This document shows, one piece after another, positions 9,101 through 18,028 of a stretch of 64,000 nt of DNA. Under the pieces are notes generated by a model. It was not told the DNA's origin. It searched no databases and saw only the letters and a list, made by a program, of their open reading frames with translations. The position numbers and the translations under genes were made by a program. Source of the stretch: PALSA-612 sp963773055 (GTDB lineage Bacteria > Actinomycetota > Thermoleophilia > Gaiellales > Gaiellaceae); the NCBI GenBank assembly GCA_963773055.1, contig CAVYZL010000006.1:248001-312000 (forward strand), written 5' to 3'. Numbering within the stretch: position 1 is the stretch's first letter; the number at the start of each line of letters is the position of its first letter.

Positions 9101-9595
9101 ATGCGCGTACCCCGCAAGCTCGACCCAGATCGCGCGGTCGAGCATCTGCCGCGCCTCTATCGGGCGGCGCGCGCGTGGACGAGGTCGCGCGAGGAGGCGG
9201 AGGATCTCGTGCAGGAGACGTACGTGCGCGTGCTGGCCCGGCCGCGCCTCCTGCGCGAGGACGACGAGGTCGGCTACCTCCTGCGCGCCCTGCGCAACAC
9301 GCTGATCAGCCAGCGGCGCACCGAGGGGCGTCGCCCGGTGACGACAGAGCTCGAGGACGAGCTCACCGCCGGGCGCGGCAGCGACGATCCCGCGGAGACG
9401 GTCGAGACGCGCGAGGTGTACGCGGCGATCGCCGGGCTCGCCGACGAGTTCCGTGAGGCGCTCGTGGCGGTCGACATCGTCGGGCTTTCCTATCAGGAGG
9501 CGGCACGCGCACTCGGCGTCCCCGAGGGCACGCTCACTAGCAGGCTCTTCCGTGCGCGCGATCGTGTGGCGAGCCGGATGCGCGGAGCTAGCTGA
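9101..9595 (+). CDS. ECF-type RNA polymerase sigma factor
   Basis: 164 residues with region 2 (EEAEDLVQETYVRVLARP) and region 4 with its helix-turn-helix (LSYQEAARALGVPEGTL). There is no region 1.1 or 3, the normal ECF plan. Its stop overlaps the convergent anti-sigma-like gene by 8 nt; a convergent rather than co-directional partner is unusual. The secreted COG4315 protein upstream is a candidate target. Confidence 0.9.
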   Translation: MRVPRKLDPDRAVEHLPRLYRAARAWTRSREEAEDLVQETYVRVLARPRLLREDDEVGYLLRALRNTLISQRRTEGRRPVTTELEDELTAGRGSDDPAETVETREVYAAIAGLADEFREALVAVDIVGLSYQEAARALGVPEGTLTSRLFRARDRVASRMRGAS

Positions 9596-10352
9596 CCGAC
9601 CAGCTCGCGAGCGTGACGAGCTCCGCTCGCGTCGCGTCGCCGAGGAGGACGCATGTGTGCCCTCCGCGCCGCCAGGTCACGGCGAGCTTGTCGTTGAGGC
9701 GCACGGCCTGGTAGGGGGTGCCGCCGACCGTCGTCGTCTGACCGCCCGACGGGTTCGGAAGGCCGTCGCCCGAGACGATCGCGTAGGCGAGCCGGCGCTG
9801 GCCCTTGCCGTAGTAGACGACGATCGCGTCGCGCCCGCCCACGTGGCCTGTCCGCGCGCCGAGGGCCCGCCACCCGTACGACTGAGCGTAATCGGGAAAC
9901 GAAACGCCCTGGACGTCGACGGCGAGCTTCGACCCGCCCGCGGATGCCGGCGCCGGTTCGGTCGGCACCTTCGTCGCGAGCTCCGCCGCCTGCGCGACGC
10001 TCGGCGCCCCTGGGCCGCCCGTGAGCACGACCGTCGCCACCATGACTGCGGCGACGGCTACACCGACAGCTGCGAGCCGCGGCGCGAGCGACCGTCTCCG
10101 TGCTCTCGGCGTCCGCGCCCGCTCCTCGACGGCTGCCTGGAGCGAGGCCGACGGCTCGTCAGAGAGCGCCTTGGTGAGCGCGAGCGACTGGCGCTGGCGC
10201 TCGAGCAGCTCCTGGAGCTCGGGAGAGGCGGCAACGCGCGCCTCGACCTCGGCGCGGCGATCGGCGGGCAGCGTTCCGTCCGCGAGTGCCGCGAGCTCGG
10301 CCAGCTCACGCTCGCTCAGCTGCGAAACCAGTTCGCTCATTGGCTCGTACAT
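9588..10352 (-). CDS. Membrane-anchored anti-sigma-factor-like protein
   Basis: 254 residues. The acidic N-terminal helical part (ELAELAALADGTLPADRRAE) has the look of a cytoplasmic anti-sigma domain but lacks the HxxxCxxC zinc motif. One membrane helix (AAVGVAVAAVMVATVVLTG) follows near residue 95. The rest is an exported beta-rich domain with GRDAIVVYYGKGQRRLAY, able to act as a sensor. A second ATG four codons in (MSELVSQL) is an alternative start. Pairing with the convergent ECF sigma gene is inferred from position. Confidence 0.78.
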   Translation of the reverse strand: MYEPMSELVSQLSERELAELAALADGTLPADRRAEVEARVAASPELQELLERQRQSLALTKALSDEPSASLQAAVEERARTPRARRRSLAPRLAAVGVAVAAVMVATVVLTGGPGAPSVAQAAELATKVPTEPAPASAGGSKLAVDVQGVSFPDYAQSYGWRALGARTGHVGGRDAIVVYYGKGQRRLAYAIVSGDGLPNPSGGQTTTVGGTPYQAVRLNDKLAVTWRRGGHTCVLLGDATRAELVTLASWSVS

Positions 10353-10673
10353 GACAGCACAGGCATTCGTCCTCTACCGAGTAGGACGCCTCGGAGCGCC
10401 AATTCTTCCCGGTCGGGATCCGGCGCGTCGACATGCGCACCAGCGGACCGGTACAACCCGCTGCGTGGTGCTGCGGTCGGTCTGACGACGATCGCACCGG
10501 CGTAGCTCGGTGCCGGAGGCGTGATGTGCGGCGCCCTCGACGGCCTCGACGCTCGCGAGGGAATATCCCCGTAACTAAGCCCGTTTTACCTTTCGTGCGC
10601 CGCCGCGCGTAGGCAAGCAGGCCTTGTAGACACTAGCGCGGGGGCGACGTGATCAGCGAAAGGAGAAGCGAGC
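10353..10673. other. Intergenic stretch before rpmE
   Basis: 321 nt between the anti-sigma-like gene and rpmE. It holds the second copy of the 38-bp repeat and a less GC-rich segment near 10,565-10,600 where a promoter for rpmE is likely. I saw no gene and no convincing riboswitch. Confidence 0.5.
10445..10482. repeat. 38-bp dispersed repeat, copy 2
   Basis: 35 of 38 positions match copy 1 at 5651-5688. Here it lies in intergenic DNA, and a TGA follows where copy 1 continues into the LigD polymerase gene. Confidence 0.6.
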
Positions 10674-10892
10674 TTGACTGCTCACCCGAAGCTTGTAGTT
10701 GCAGCCGTCCGCTGCGCGTCGTGCGGCAACGAATTCACGACTCGCTCGACACGCAGCGAAATCGCGCTGGACGTGTGCTCGAACTGCCATCCCGCGTACA
10801 CGGGAGTCGAGCGATCGCTCCAGTCCGGAACCCGAATCGACCGCTTCGAGCGACGTCGCGCACGCGCGCGCCGCGCTCCCGCGGCCGTCTAG
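10674..10892 (+). CDS. rpmE: 50S ribosomal protein L31
   Basis: 72 residues starting at TTG with AAGGAG 8 nt upstream. It has the L31 signature with paired cysteines (RCASCGNEFTTRST and VCSNCHPAYTG), then RIDRFERR, i.e. the zinc-binding form. It is a component of the large ribosomal subunit. The C-terminal tail is short and basic. The sigma-factor gene begins 8 nt downstream and may be co-transcribed. Confidence 0.9.
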   Translation: MTAHPKLVVAAVRCASCGNEFTTRSTRSEIALDVCSNCHPAYTGVERSLQSGTRIDRFERRRARARRAPAAV

Positions 10893-10899
10893 AGAGGAG

Positions 10900-11970
10900 A
10901 TGAGAGAGCTGACAGACGTACCCACGATTGACCTCACAGCATTTCTCGATGAGGTCGAAGAGAACGGTGTCGCGACGGAAGTCGCGCTCGATGCGCTTGC
11001 CCATGCGCACGACCTCGACGACGACGAGCTCGAGGCTGTTCGCGCGGAGCTTGCCGAGCGTGGCGTTCGTGTCGCGGACGAGGCCGAGGCCGACGAGACC
11101 GACCTCGACCTTTCCTTCGACCCGGTAGCCGCCGGCGTTCCGGACTCGCTGACCCTGCTCATGAACGACGTTGGCCGCTGGCCGCTGCTTACAGCGGCGC
11201 AGGAGGTGGAGCTCGCCAAGCGCATCGAGCGCGGCGACCGTCAGGCGAAGGAGCGCATGATCAACTCGAACCTGCGTCTCGTCATCCACAACGCGAAGCG
11301 CTACGCCGGGCACGGCGTTCCTCTCGGAGACCTCGTGCAGGAGGGCGTCATCGGTCTCAACCGCGCGGCCGAGAAGTTCGACTGGCGCAAGGGGTTCAAG
11401 TTCTCGACCTATGCCACCTGGTGGATCCGCCAGTCCTGCCAGCGCGCCGTCGCCAACCAGTCGAAGACGATCCGCCTCCCCGTCCACGTCGACGAGCGGC
11501 GCAGCAAGCTCGCGCGCGTGCGCCAGCAGTTCGAGATTGCGCACGGGCGTCCGCCGACGCTCGAGGAGCTTGCGAAGGCGGGCGGGCTGTCGGAGCGGCA
11601 CGCGCAGGAGGCGCTGAATGCGGTCGAGGCTTCGGCCTCGCTCAACCAGCCGGTCGGTGACGACGCAACGGAGCTCGGCGATCTCTTCGTCGATTCCGAA
11701 GCGGACGACCCGGAGGCCGCGGCCATCACGCTCGTTCGTAACCTCGAAGTGAGGCGCGCCCTCGAGACGCTCGGTGAGCGTCACCGCCGGGTCGTCGAGC
11801 TGCGGTTCGGCCTGGACGGCGAGCCAATGGGTCTCGAGGCCGTTGGGCTCGAGCTCGGCATCAGCCGGGAGACGGTGCGCCAGCTCGAAGGAGAGGCGCT
11901 CGAGGCGTTGGCCGAGGAGCTCGAGGGGCTCGCTACGGCGGGTCCCGACGAGCTGGCCAGCGCCGCTTAG
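10900..11970 (+). CDS. RpoD/SigA-family RNA polymerase sigma factor
   Basis: 356 residues. Region 1.2 (LLTAAQEVELAKRIERGD), region 2 (FDWRKGFKFSTYATWWIRQS, core binding and -10 recognition), region 3 and region 4 (GISRETVRQLEGEALEAL) are all present; region 1.1 is short and acidic. The basic residues usually found after the -35 recognition helix are replaced by acidic ones. The ATG overlaps its AGGAG, so a CTG at 10909 is a possible true start. A strong terminator follows at 12034. It could be the primary sigma or a close alternative; the window does not settle this. Confidence 0.9.
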   Translation: MRELTDVPTIDLTAFLDEVEENGVATEVALDALAHAHDLDDDELEAVRAELAERGVRVADEAEADETDLDLSFDPVAAGVPDSLTLLMNDVGRWPLLTAAQEVELAKRIERGDRQAKERMINSNLRLVIHNAKRYAGHGVPLGDLVQEGVIGLNRAAEKFDWRKGFKFSTYATWWIRQSCQRAVANQSKTIRLPVHVDERRSKLARVRQQFEIAHGRPPTLEELAKAGGLSERHAQEALNAVEASASLNQPVGDDATELGDLFVDSEADDPEAAAITLVRNLEVRRALETLGERHRRVVELRFGLDGEPMGLEAVGLELGISRETVRQLEGEALEALAEELEGLATAGPDELASAA

Positions 11971-12033
11971 GCATCGACGGCGAAAGCAGAGTGGGGCCGG
12001 GATTCGAACTAGCGACCAACGCTAGCGATCGAA

Positions 12034-12062
12034 GGAGGCCCCGTCTCCGGGGCCTCCCTCTT
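12034..12062 (+). terminator. Rho-independent terminator after the sigma gene
   Basis: Perfect 9-bp stem GGAGGCCCC / GGGGCCTCC with a 6-nt loop, followed by CTCTTCT. Placed 64 nt after the sigma-factor stop. Confidence 0.75.
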
Positions 12063-12119
12063 CTACAGGTTGGCTTGCAGCTTAGAACGCTTCTCGTCGA
12101 CGCCGACCGGCGAGCGTCT

Positions 12120-12356
12120 GCCAGATCCAGCAGAAGCGCGATGGCGCCGATGACTGCCGCGACCCACGTGCGGCGGTCAAAGAATCGTCGATCGGGTCGC
12201 CGAACCCGAGCGCCTGGCGATGAAATCGGCGATGAGAGCGCCGGCGACGCCGACGAGGGTCGTCACGATGATGCCGCCCGGTTGGTCACCGGGAAGGATC
12301 CACTTCGCGATCGCTCCCGCGAGGAGACCGATGAGAATCCAGCCGATGATGCCCAC
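12120..12356 (-). pseudogene. GlsB/YeaQ/YmgE-type small membrane protein, frameshifted
   Basis: Starts at GTG 12356 after AAGGAGG. The first 45 residues read GIIGWILIGLLAGAIAKWIL then GGIIVTTLVGVAGALIADF, the first two membrane helices of this stress-linked family. The frame then runs to a stop at 12177 in place of the third helix. In another frame, DRRTWVAAVIGAIALLLDL supplies that third helix. One or two indels around 12,180-12,200 explain this; whether real or sequencing error is open. Confidence 0.65.
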
Positions 12357-12431
12357 GACGCCTCCTTGCTCTAGGGATCACTGCAATACCCCTGAGGGCG
12401 TGGCGTCGAACCTCGCCGTAGACTCGGTGCC

Positions 12432-12868
12432 GTGAGCGACGTCATCGACCACGTCGGTATCCGCGTCAGCAACTGTCGCCGCGCGCCGCCGGACTGTACG
12501 AAGCCGCACTCGCCGAGCTCGGGTTCGTCGGTGTTGGCCGAGGGCGAGCTCGAGGGTGACGCCCGCGGCGGCTACGTCCTGTTCGGGCAGAGGCGAGAGA
12601 CGACGACTTCGGCCTTCACACGGTCGGCACCCGAGCCGGGGCGCGACCGGGTGACCACCGGGGCGCATGTCGCATTCCCCGCGGCGAGACGCTGGGGCGA
12701 GGTGAGCGCTCGCAGACCGCCGCCGTGCGACAAGGGGGGAAGAGCATCGGCCGGCCCGTGCCGCGCCGCAGTACAGCGGGCCGGTACTTCGCGGCGTTCG
12801 TCCTCGATCCCGACGGCAACAACGTCGAGGCGGTGTTCCACGCGCCGCCGACGACCGACCTCACCTAG
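12432..12868 (+). pseudogene. VOC (glyoxalase/dioxygenase) superfamily gene, several frameshifts
   Basis: Opens with VSDVIDHVGIRVSN from a GTG. The next recognisable parts lie in other frames: LYEAALAELGFVGV, then ELEGDARGGYVLFG, a DDFGLHTVGT-like stretch, and finally FAAFVLDPDGNNVEAVFHAP. Together these are the beta-alpha-beta modules of a single-domain VOC protein of about 130 residues. At least three indels would be needed to restore one frame. The metal-site His and Glu positions are visible, so decay, if real, is recent. Confidence 0.65.
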
Positions 12869-12883
12869 CACAGACTTGCACTA

Positions 12884-12897
12884 CGAACATATGTTCG
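12884..12897. promoter_or_regulatory. LexA (SOS) box
   Basis: CGAACATATGTTCG is a perfect 14-bp palindrome and fits the actinobacterial/Gram-positive LexA consensus CGAACRNRYGTTYG. It lies 13 nt before the first ATG of the exonuclease/GIY-YIG gene that runs into dinB, so SOS control of that pair is expected. Confidence 0.8.
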
Positions 12898-12910
12898 CTT
12901 TTATTGCTCA

Positions 12911-14575
12911 ATGCAGCTTGCGCTCGATGCGAGCGAAGGCCTCGTCGACGCGCTCGAGGGCGGGGCGCGCTGTCGGCAGCTGAAGCGGCTCGACTGCTCT
13001 TCGCGACCGATCCCTCGCCGAGGGCTTGGGGTGCGTAGCTCACCAGGTCACGGCCGGTGACAGCCGCGTCGTCTGAACGGATCGACGGTGTCACTGGCGG
13101 GGACGAGGCCGGATCCGCCGCTCGAGGACGCGGAGTTCGTCGTCTTCGACCTCGAGACGACAGGGCTTTCGGCCGCGCGCGACCGCATCTGCGAAGTGGG
13201 CGCTGTGCGCGTCCGCGAGCTCGAGGTAGTCGACTCCTTCGAGTCGCTCGTAAACCCGCCGCGTTCCCTTCCTGGATCCTGTCGCGCGGCTGACCGGGTT
13301 GCGCGAGCAAGAGCTGCGTCACGCGCCGTCGGTTCCAGCATCGTCGCCCGCTTCGCGGATTTCTCGTGCGATGCGTTGCTCGTCAGCCACAACGCCCGCT
13401 TCGACCAGCGTCTTCCTCGAGCGGCAGCTGCAGTGGCACGAGACTCGCCGGCTGGCCGAGCCGCCGCTGTGCACCGCCGCCATCGCGCGCCGTCTGCTCG
13501 AGGGCCGCCTGCGCAGGGTCAGCCTCGCCTCGCTGGCGCACTTCTTCGGGGTGCCGACCCGCCCCTGTCACCGAGCTCTCCCCGACGCCCAATGCACTGC
13601 CGAGGTGCTGATCCATCTCGTCGGACTGGCCCAGGAGACCGGTGCCCGGCGGCTCTCGGACCTGCAAGCGCTGGCGGCGCCGCGCAAGCGCGCGTGTACG
13701 GCAAGCGCTCGCTCGCGCACCGGGCGCCTGCCAGGCCCGGCGTGAACCTGCTTCGCGATCGGCACGAGCAAGTGCTCTACGTCGGCCGCGCCCATGATCT
13801 GCCGCGCCCGTCTGCGCTCCTACTTCCGCAGCGAGCGCCAGCGGCCGTCCGTCGAGGCTGCCCTGCTCGCCCTCGACCGCATCGAGTGGCGGGTTCTCGG
13901 CTCCGAGTTCGAAGCCGCCCTCGAGGAAGTGCGCCTGATCCGCGAGCTGCAACCACCGGCCAACTCCCGCAGCCGGCGCAGCGGCGGTGCCGTCTACCTG
14001 AGTCGCCGCGGCGACGATGTCGTCGTCACGAAGACGCCGAGCCGAACTCGGGCCGATCGGCAGCCGGCGCCGTGCCGCCCTGGCTGCGCGCGCGCTCGCC
14101 TACAACGGCCCGATCGAGCTCAACCGGCTACTCGGTGACAGCCCACTGCCGGGGCTCAAGCAGCGCCTTGCGGAGCTCGCGGGCAGCCTTCGCTACGAGG
14201 AGGCGGCCAGACTGCGGGACCAGCATCGACGCGCTCGAGCACGTGCTAGCGCGGCTGCAGCGACTGGAGCAGTTGCGGCAGACAGACCTGTCCGTGATCG
14301 CGCCCGCGCTCGAGCGTGGCTCGCGGACGGCCTTCTTCATCCGCGCTGGCACCGTGTCTGGGCAGCGTACCTGCCACCTGGCCCCGATGCGCTGGTCGAG
14401 GTCAACGCCGGGCTCGTGATCCCCGCAGTGTGTCCCATGCAGCGGGCCCGCTGACCGCCGAGCAGGCCGCGGCCATGATCCTCGTCGACGCCTCGTCCAC
14501 CGGCCCGCGACCGAGTTGTCGGTGCTCCCGCTCGACGCGGACGCGATCCTTCATCACCTTGAAGGGCCGAGGTGA
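12911..14575 (+). pseudogene. DEDDh exonuclease / GIY-YIG nuclease (PolIII-epsilon-UvrC/Cho-like), many frameshifts
   Basis: Joining the frames gives a ~550-aa two-nuclease protein. The N-terminus starts MQLALDASEGLVDALEGGAR. The DEDDh proofreading-type exonuclease has FVVFDLETTGLS, LLVSHNARFDQ and HRALPDAQCTAEVL, so all acidic residues and the His are present. A GIY-YIG nuclease (LLRDRHEQVLYVGRAHDL) and a UvrC-like helical region with LRYEEAARLRD follow. It needs roughly eight indels. Such fusions act in DNA repair, probably cutting and trimming damaged strands. The LexA box lies just upstream. Its stop overlaps the dinB start as GTGA at 14572-14575. Confidence 0.75.
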
Positions 14576-15779
14576 GAGCGGCGACGATCCTCCACGCCGA
14601 CCTCGACGCGTTCTTCGCCTCGGTCGAGCAGCGCGACGATCCCGCGGCTGCGCGGCAAGCCGGTGATCGTCGGCGGCGGAGTCGTGCTCGCCGCCAGCTA
14701 CGAGGCGCAAGGCTTTCGGCGTTCGGACCGCGATGAGCGGCCGCGCAGGCGCAGTGGCTCTGCCCGCAGGCGGTCGTCGTCGCCGCCCCGCATGGCGGCC
14801 TACACGCGAGGCGAGCAAGGCGCTGTTCGGCTGTTCGACGACACCTCGCCGCTCGTCGAGGGCCTCTCGATCGACGAGGCGTTCCTCGACGTCCGCGGGC
14901 TGCGAGCGGATCTCGGGCAGCCCGAGCGAGATCGCCACTCGCTTGCGCGGCGCGTGCCGCGACGCGGTCGGGGCTGCCCCTCACCGTCGGGATCGCCCGC
15001 ACGAAGTTCCTGGCGAAGGTGGCGAGCGCGGTGGCCAAGCCCGACGGGCTTCTCATGGTGGTCCTCGAGCGCGAGCTCGCCTTCCTGCACCCGCTCCCGG
15101 TCGAGCACGTGTGGGGCGTCGGGCCTGATGACGGCGCGCGAAGCTTCGCGAGCTGCGACATCCCCACGGTCGGCGATCTTGCGAGCATGTCCGAGCCGGT
15201 GCTGGTAGCGCTCCTCGGGAAGGCCGTACGGGCGGCATCTGCACGCCCTCGCCAACAACCGCGATCCCCGGCCGCGTCCGCCGCTGTACGCGCCGGCGTT
15301 CGATCGGCTCTCAACACGCAATCGGCCGCTCTCCGAGATCGCCGGCGGCGATCGACGCCGACCCTACGTCGCGATCGTCGACCGCGTCACCCGTCGCCTA
15401 CGTGCGGCGAGACGCGTCGGCCGCACCGTCGTCCTCCGGCTGCGCTTCGAAGACTCTCGCAGAGCGACCCGCTCGCACACCCTCCGAGCCACCCGACGTC
15501 CCAGACGAGCACCGTGCTCACCGCTGCACGGGAATTGCTGGCTTCCGTACAGCTTCTGATTCGAGGAGCCAGCGGGCTGACGCTGATCGGCGTGACGATC
15601 GCCAACCTCGAGCAACGACCTTCCGCTCGAGCTTTGCCTTCCCCTCGATTCCGAAGATGGCGCACTGCTCGACGCCGCGCTCGACGACGATCCGCGACCG
15701 CTTCGGTCCGAAGGCCATCCCGCGCGCCGTCCTGCTCGCGCGCTCGCCACACCTGACAGTTCCGCTGTTTCCCGACTAA
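14572..15779 (+). pseudogene. dinB: DNA polymerase IV (Y-family), frameshifted
   Basis: Begins at GTG with AATILHADLDAFFASVEQRD, the metal-binding opening of Y-family polymerases. Catalytic LSIDEAFLDV, KVASAVAKPDG and HVWGVGP (helix-hairpin-helix) follow, and the little-finger tail ends KAIPRAVLLARSPHLTVPLF at 15779. At least six indels break the frame. Y-family polymerases copy damaged templates with low fidelity. The overlap with the nuclease gene and the LexA box upstream make this an SOS operon. Catalytic residues are intact once the frames are joined, so sequencing error is a real alternative to decay. Confidence 0.78.
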
Positions 15780-15782
15780 CCG

Positions 15783-16242
15783 CGGGGCGTCCTCGGCACG
15801 GGGCTGCGCTTCCTCGGCGTCGAGCACGAGGGCAACTCGACGTCCTCCGAGGAGGAGGCGGAGAGCGATCCGTGCTGAGATCGACACGCTCGTCGCGGCC
15901 GGGATGCGTGCACGCGGGACGTGATGGTCGTCGCGCCGTTCAACGCGCAGGTGAAGCTGCTACGGAGCGGCTGCCGGAGGCGTTCGCGTCGGCGCCGGTG
16001 GACAAGTTCCAGGGGCAGGAGGCGCCGGTCGTCTTCTTCTCGATGGCCGTCGTCGACCGGCGCCGACGCCCCGCGCGGTATCGATTTCCTCATGTCGCGG
16101 AATCGGCTCAACGTCGCCGTCTCGCGCGCGCAGTGCCTTGCGTACTGTCTGCGCGCCGGCGCTCCTCGACGTCGACTGCACGACGGTCGACCACATCCGC
16201 CTCGCGAACGCGCTCTGCCGCTTCGTCGAGCTCGCCGAATGA
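15783..16242 (+). pseudogene. C-terminal part of a superfamily-1 helicase (RecB-like/DNA2-like)
   Basis: Directly after dinB the plus strand reads GVLGTGLRFLGVEHEGNSTS, VMVVAPFNAQVKLL, VDKFQGQEAPVVFFSMAVVD, SRNRLNVAVSRAQCL and RLANALCRFVELAE, in several frames. These are motifs IV to VI of superfamily-1 helicases, as found at the end of TM0106-type RecB-like nuclease/helicase proteins. The ATPase half with Walker A is missing, so this is a truncated remnant. A short copy of the same motif lies at 8357-8419. Confidence 0.7.
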
Positions 16243-16381
16243 GTCATCTTGCGATGCGTCGAGCGCGTCCCGCACAATGGCTGAGTGGAGGACGCTGAGG
16301 CTACGCAGCTGACTCTGGAGGCCCTCTTCGACATCCGGGCCGCTGTATTCGATATCCACGACGCTTTGTTCGGAGACGACA

Positions 16382-16522
16382 ATGGGGAAGAAGAGGAAGA
16401 AGACACCTGAGGAACGCGCCGCGCTCGAGGCGTACAGGAAGGATCTCGATCGTCGACTGATCGAGATGATCGAGCGCTACCGCGAGCTCAACGCCCGCAA
16501 GCGCGCCGAGGGTCAGACCTAG
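16382..16522 (+). CDS. Small basic/charged protein (46 aa)
   Basis: ATG with GGAG 8 nt upstream; ends in TAG. The peptide starts MGKKRKKTPEERAAL and continues as one amphipathic charged helix (LIEMIERYRELNARKRA). It is rich in Lys/Arg/Glu without Cys or Trp. It could be a small nucleic-acid or ribosome-associated protein, but no family is recognised. Confidence 0.5.
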   Translation: MGKKRKKTPEERAALEAYRKDLDRRLIEMIERYRELNARKRAEGQT

Positions 16523-16764
16523 CCGCGGTGTCGAGCACCGGAGTTGGCCGGGTAGTCGCATGCGTTTAACACGTTCTTGCAGAAAGCAAATCGAGACCGA
16601 GCCAGCGGTCGCGCCGCCGACTGATTAGCGACGCTGCGACCATCCGCCGCCCACGCGGCCGCGACCTCAGGGGGCCGCGACGACCACCACGCTTTGCAAC
16701 GCAGCCGGTCACGACCACGGCGACGCTGACGGAGACGACTGCCAGCACAGGCGACGCCGAGCCC

Positions 16765-17910
16765 TTAGCGACCGAACCAACGAGCCAGGCGCTCGCGCTC
16801 GAATGCGACCTTCTCGTCGTGATGTGCGGCGGAGACGTCGCCCACGAGTAGCGACGGCTCGGGTTCGTCATAGAAGTCTCCCTCGATCAACGCGGACTCA
16901 CGGAGCCCGGTCTCGAGGAAGCAGTAGCCGTGACCGTCGAACGGTTCGGGAGCGGGCTGCCCAAGGATCTCGGCCGCGATCTCCGCCGCCACAGTTGTGC
17001 CCTGCGCCTCTGCCATTGCACCGGCCTTCGGGAACGGTAGGCCGTTGGCCAGCCGTATCAGCGTGCAGTCGCCGACCGCCCAGACACCGTCGAAGGCCGT
17101 CGCGAGCGTGCCCCGATCTGGCTCGACCCAGCCGCTGTTACCGAGAAGGCCGGCGGCATCGAGCACGGCGGGCGGGCGGTGCGGCGGCACGGCGAGCAGC
17201 AGATCGAAGGGAAGGTCGCCGTCCTCGAACACCACCCTCCCGCGCTCGACGCGGTCTGCCTTCCTGCCGACCCGCCATTTGATCCCGCGCTCGTCGAGGC
17301 GCTCCCCTATCCACGCTGAGCCCTCGGCGCCGGCATTCGGCAGCAGCATCGGCTGGAGTGTCGCCACAGACAGGTGCGTCCACTGGCGCAGCTCTCGTTG
17401 ACGGAGGTGATCGTCGAGCAACATCGCGCATTCGTACGGTGCGGGCGGGCACGGGTACGGCGCCCCGAAGATGACAACGGCCACGCGACCGCCGCCGAAG
17501 GCCTCGAGGTCTCGACGAAGCAGTGGGGCGGTTCTGAATGACCACACGTCGTGGCCATGCTCGGCGAGGCCAGGGACGAGCTTGGCGCGGGGCTCGGCGC
17601 CGAGCGCCACGACCAACCGCTCACCCTCGAGGTGTCCGACGCTCGTCTCCACGGAACGCCGGGCTGGATCGATGGCGGTGACATCGGCCTCGATGACCTC
17701 GATCCCACCTCCAACCAGGGCGGAACGCGGGCGGCTCCCCTCATCGACCGTCCCGAGCCCCACGAGCTCCCAGAGCTTGCGGAGACCCATCGAGAAGTAC
17801 GGGTTACGGTCGACGAGCGTGATGTGGTGTTCGTCGCCGACTCGGTCGCGCAGGCCGACGGCAACGGCAATGCCGCCGAAGCCGCCGCCGAGTACGAGCG
17901 TCCGCTCCAT
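16765..17910 (-). CDS. NAD(P)/FAD-dependent oxidoreductase, sulfide:quinone-reductase-like
   Basis: 381 residues with an N-terminal Rossmann FAD motif (TLVLGGGFGGIAVAVGL), the internal CPPAPYECAMLL segment, and the second FAD contact DGVWAVGDCTL at about residue 297. This matches the two-dinucleotide-fold family that includes sulfide:quinone oxidoreductase and flavocytochrome c. The redox cysteine set typical of true SQR is not clearly complete, so the substrate is uncertain. It stands alone, divergent from a small membrane protein gene. Confidence 0.88.
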   Translation of the reverse strand: MERTLVLGGGFGGIAVAVGLRDRVGDEHHITLVDRNPYFSMGLRKLWELVGLGTVDEGSRPRSALVGGGIEVIEADVTAIDPARRSVETSVGHLEGERLVVALGAEPRAKLVPGLAEHGHDVWSFRTAPLLRRDLEAFGGGRVAVVIFGAPYPCPPAPYECAMLLDDHLRQRELRQWTHLSVATLQPMLLPNAGAEGSAWIGERLDERGIKWRVGRKADRVERGRVVFEDGDLPFDLLLAVPPHRPPAVLDAAGLLGNSGWVEPDRGTLATAFDGVWAVGDCTLIRLANGLPFPKAGAMAEAQGTTVAAEIAAEILGQPAPEPFDGHGYCFLETGLRESALIEGDFYDEPEPSLLVGDVSAAHHDEKVAFERERLARWFGR

Positions 17911-18028
17911 CGGCCGTAGTCTGAACGACTCAGATCACTTACCGATTGTCTCCCCAGCGCGTCCCGCACCAGCGATCCTTGTGCGAAAGCGCTCAAGCGA
18001 CTCGGCCGCGCGGTCGATAGTCGTTTCA

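Noticed and set aside
11994..12030. tRNA 3' end just before the sigma-factor terminator
   Set aside because: A TTCGAA-type T-loop is present but its stem strands do not pair and no other tRNA part is adjacent.
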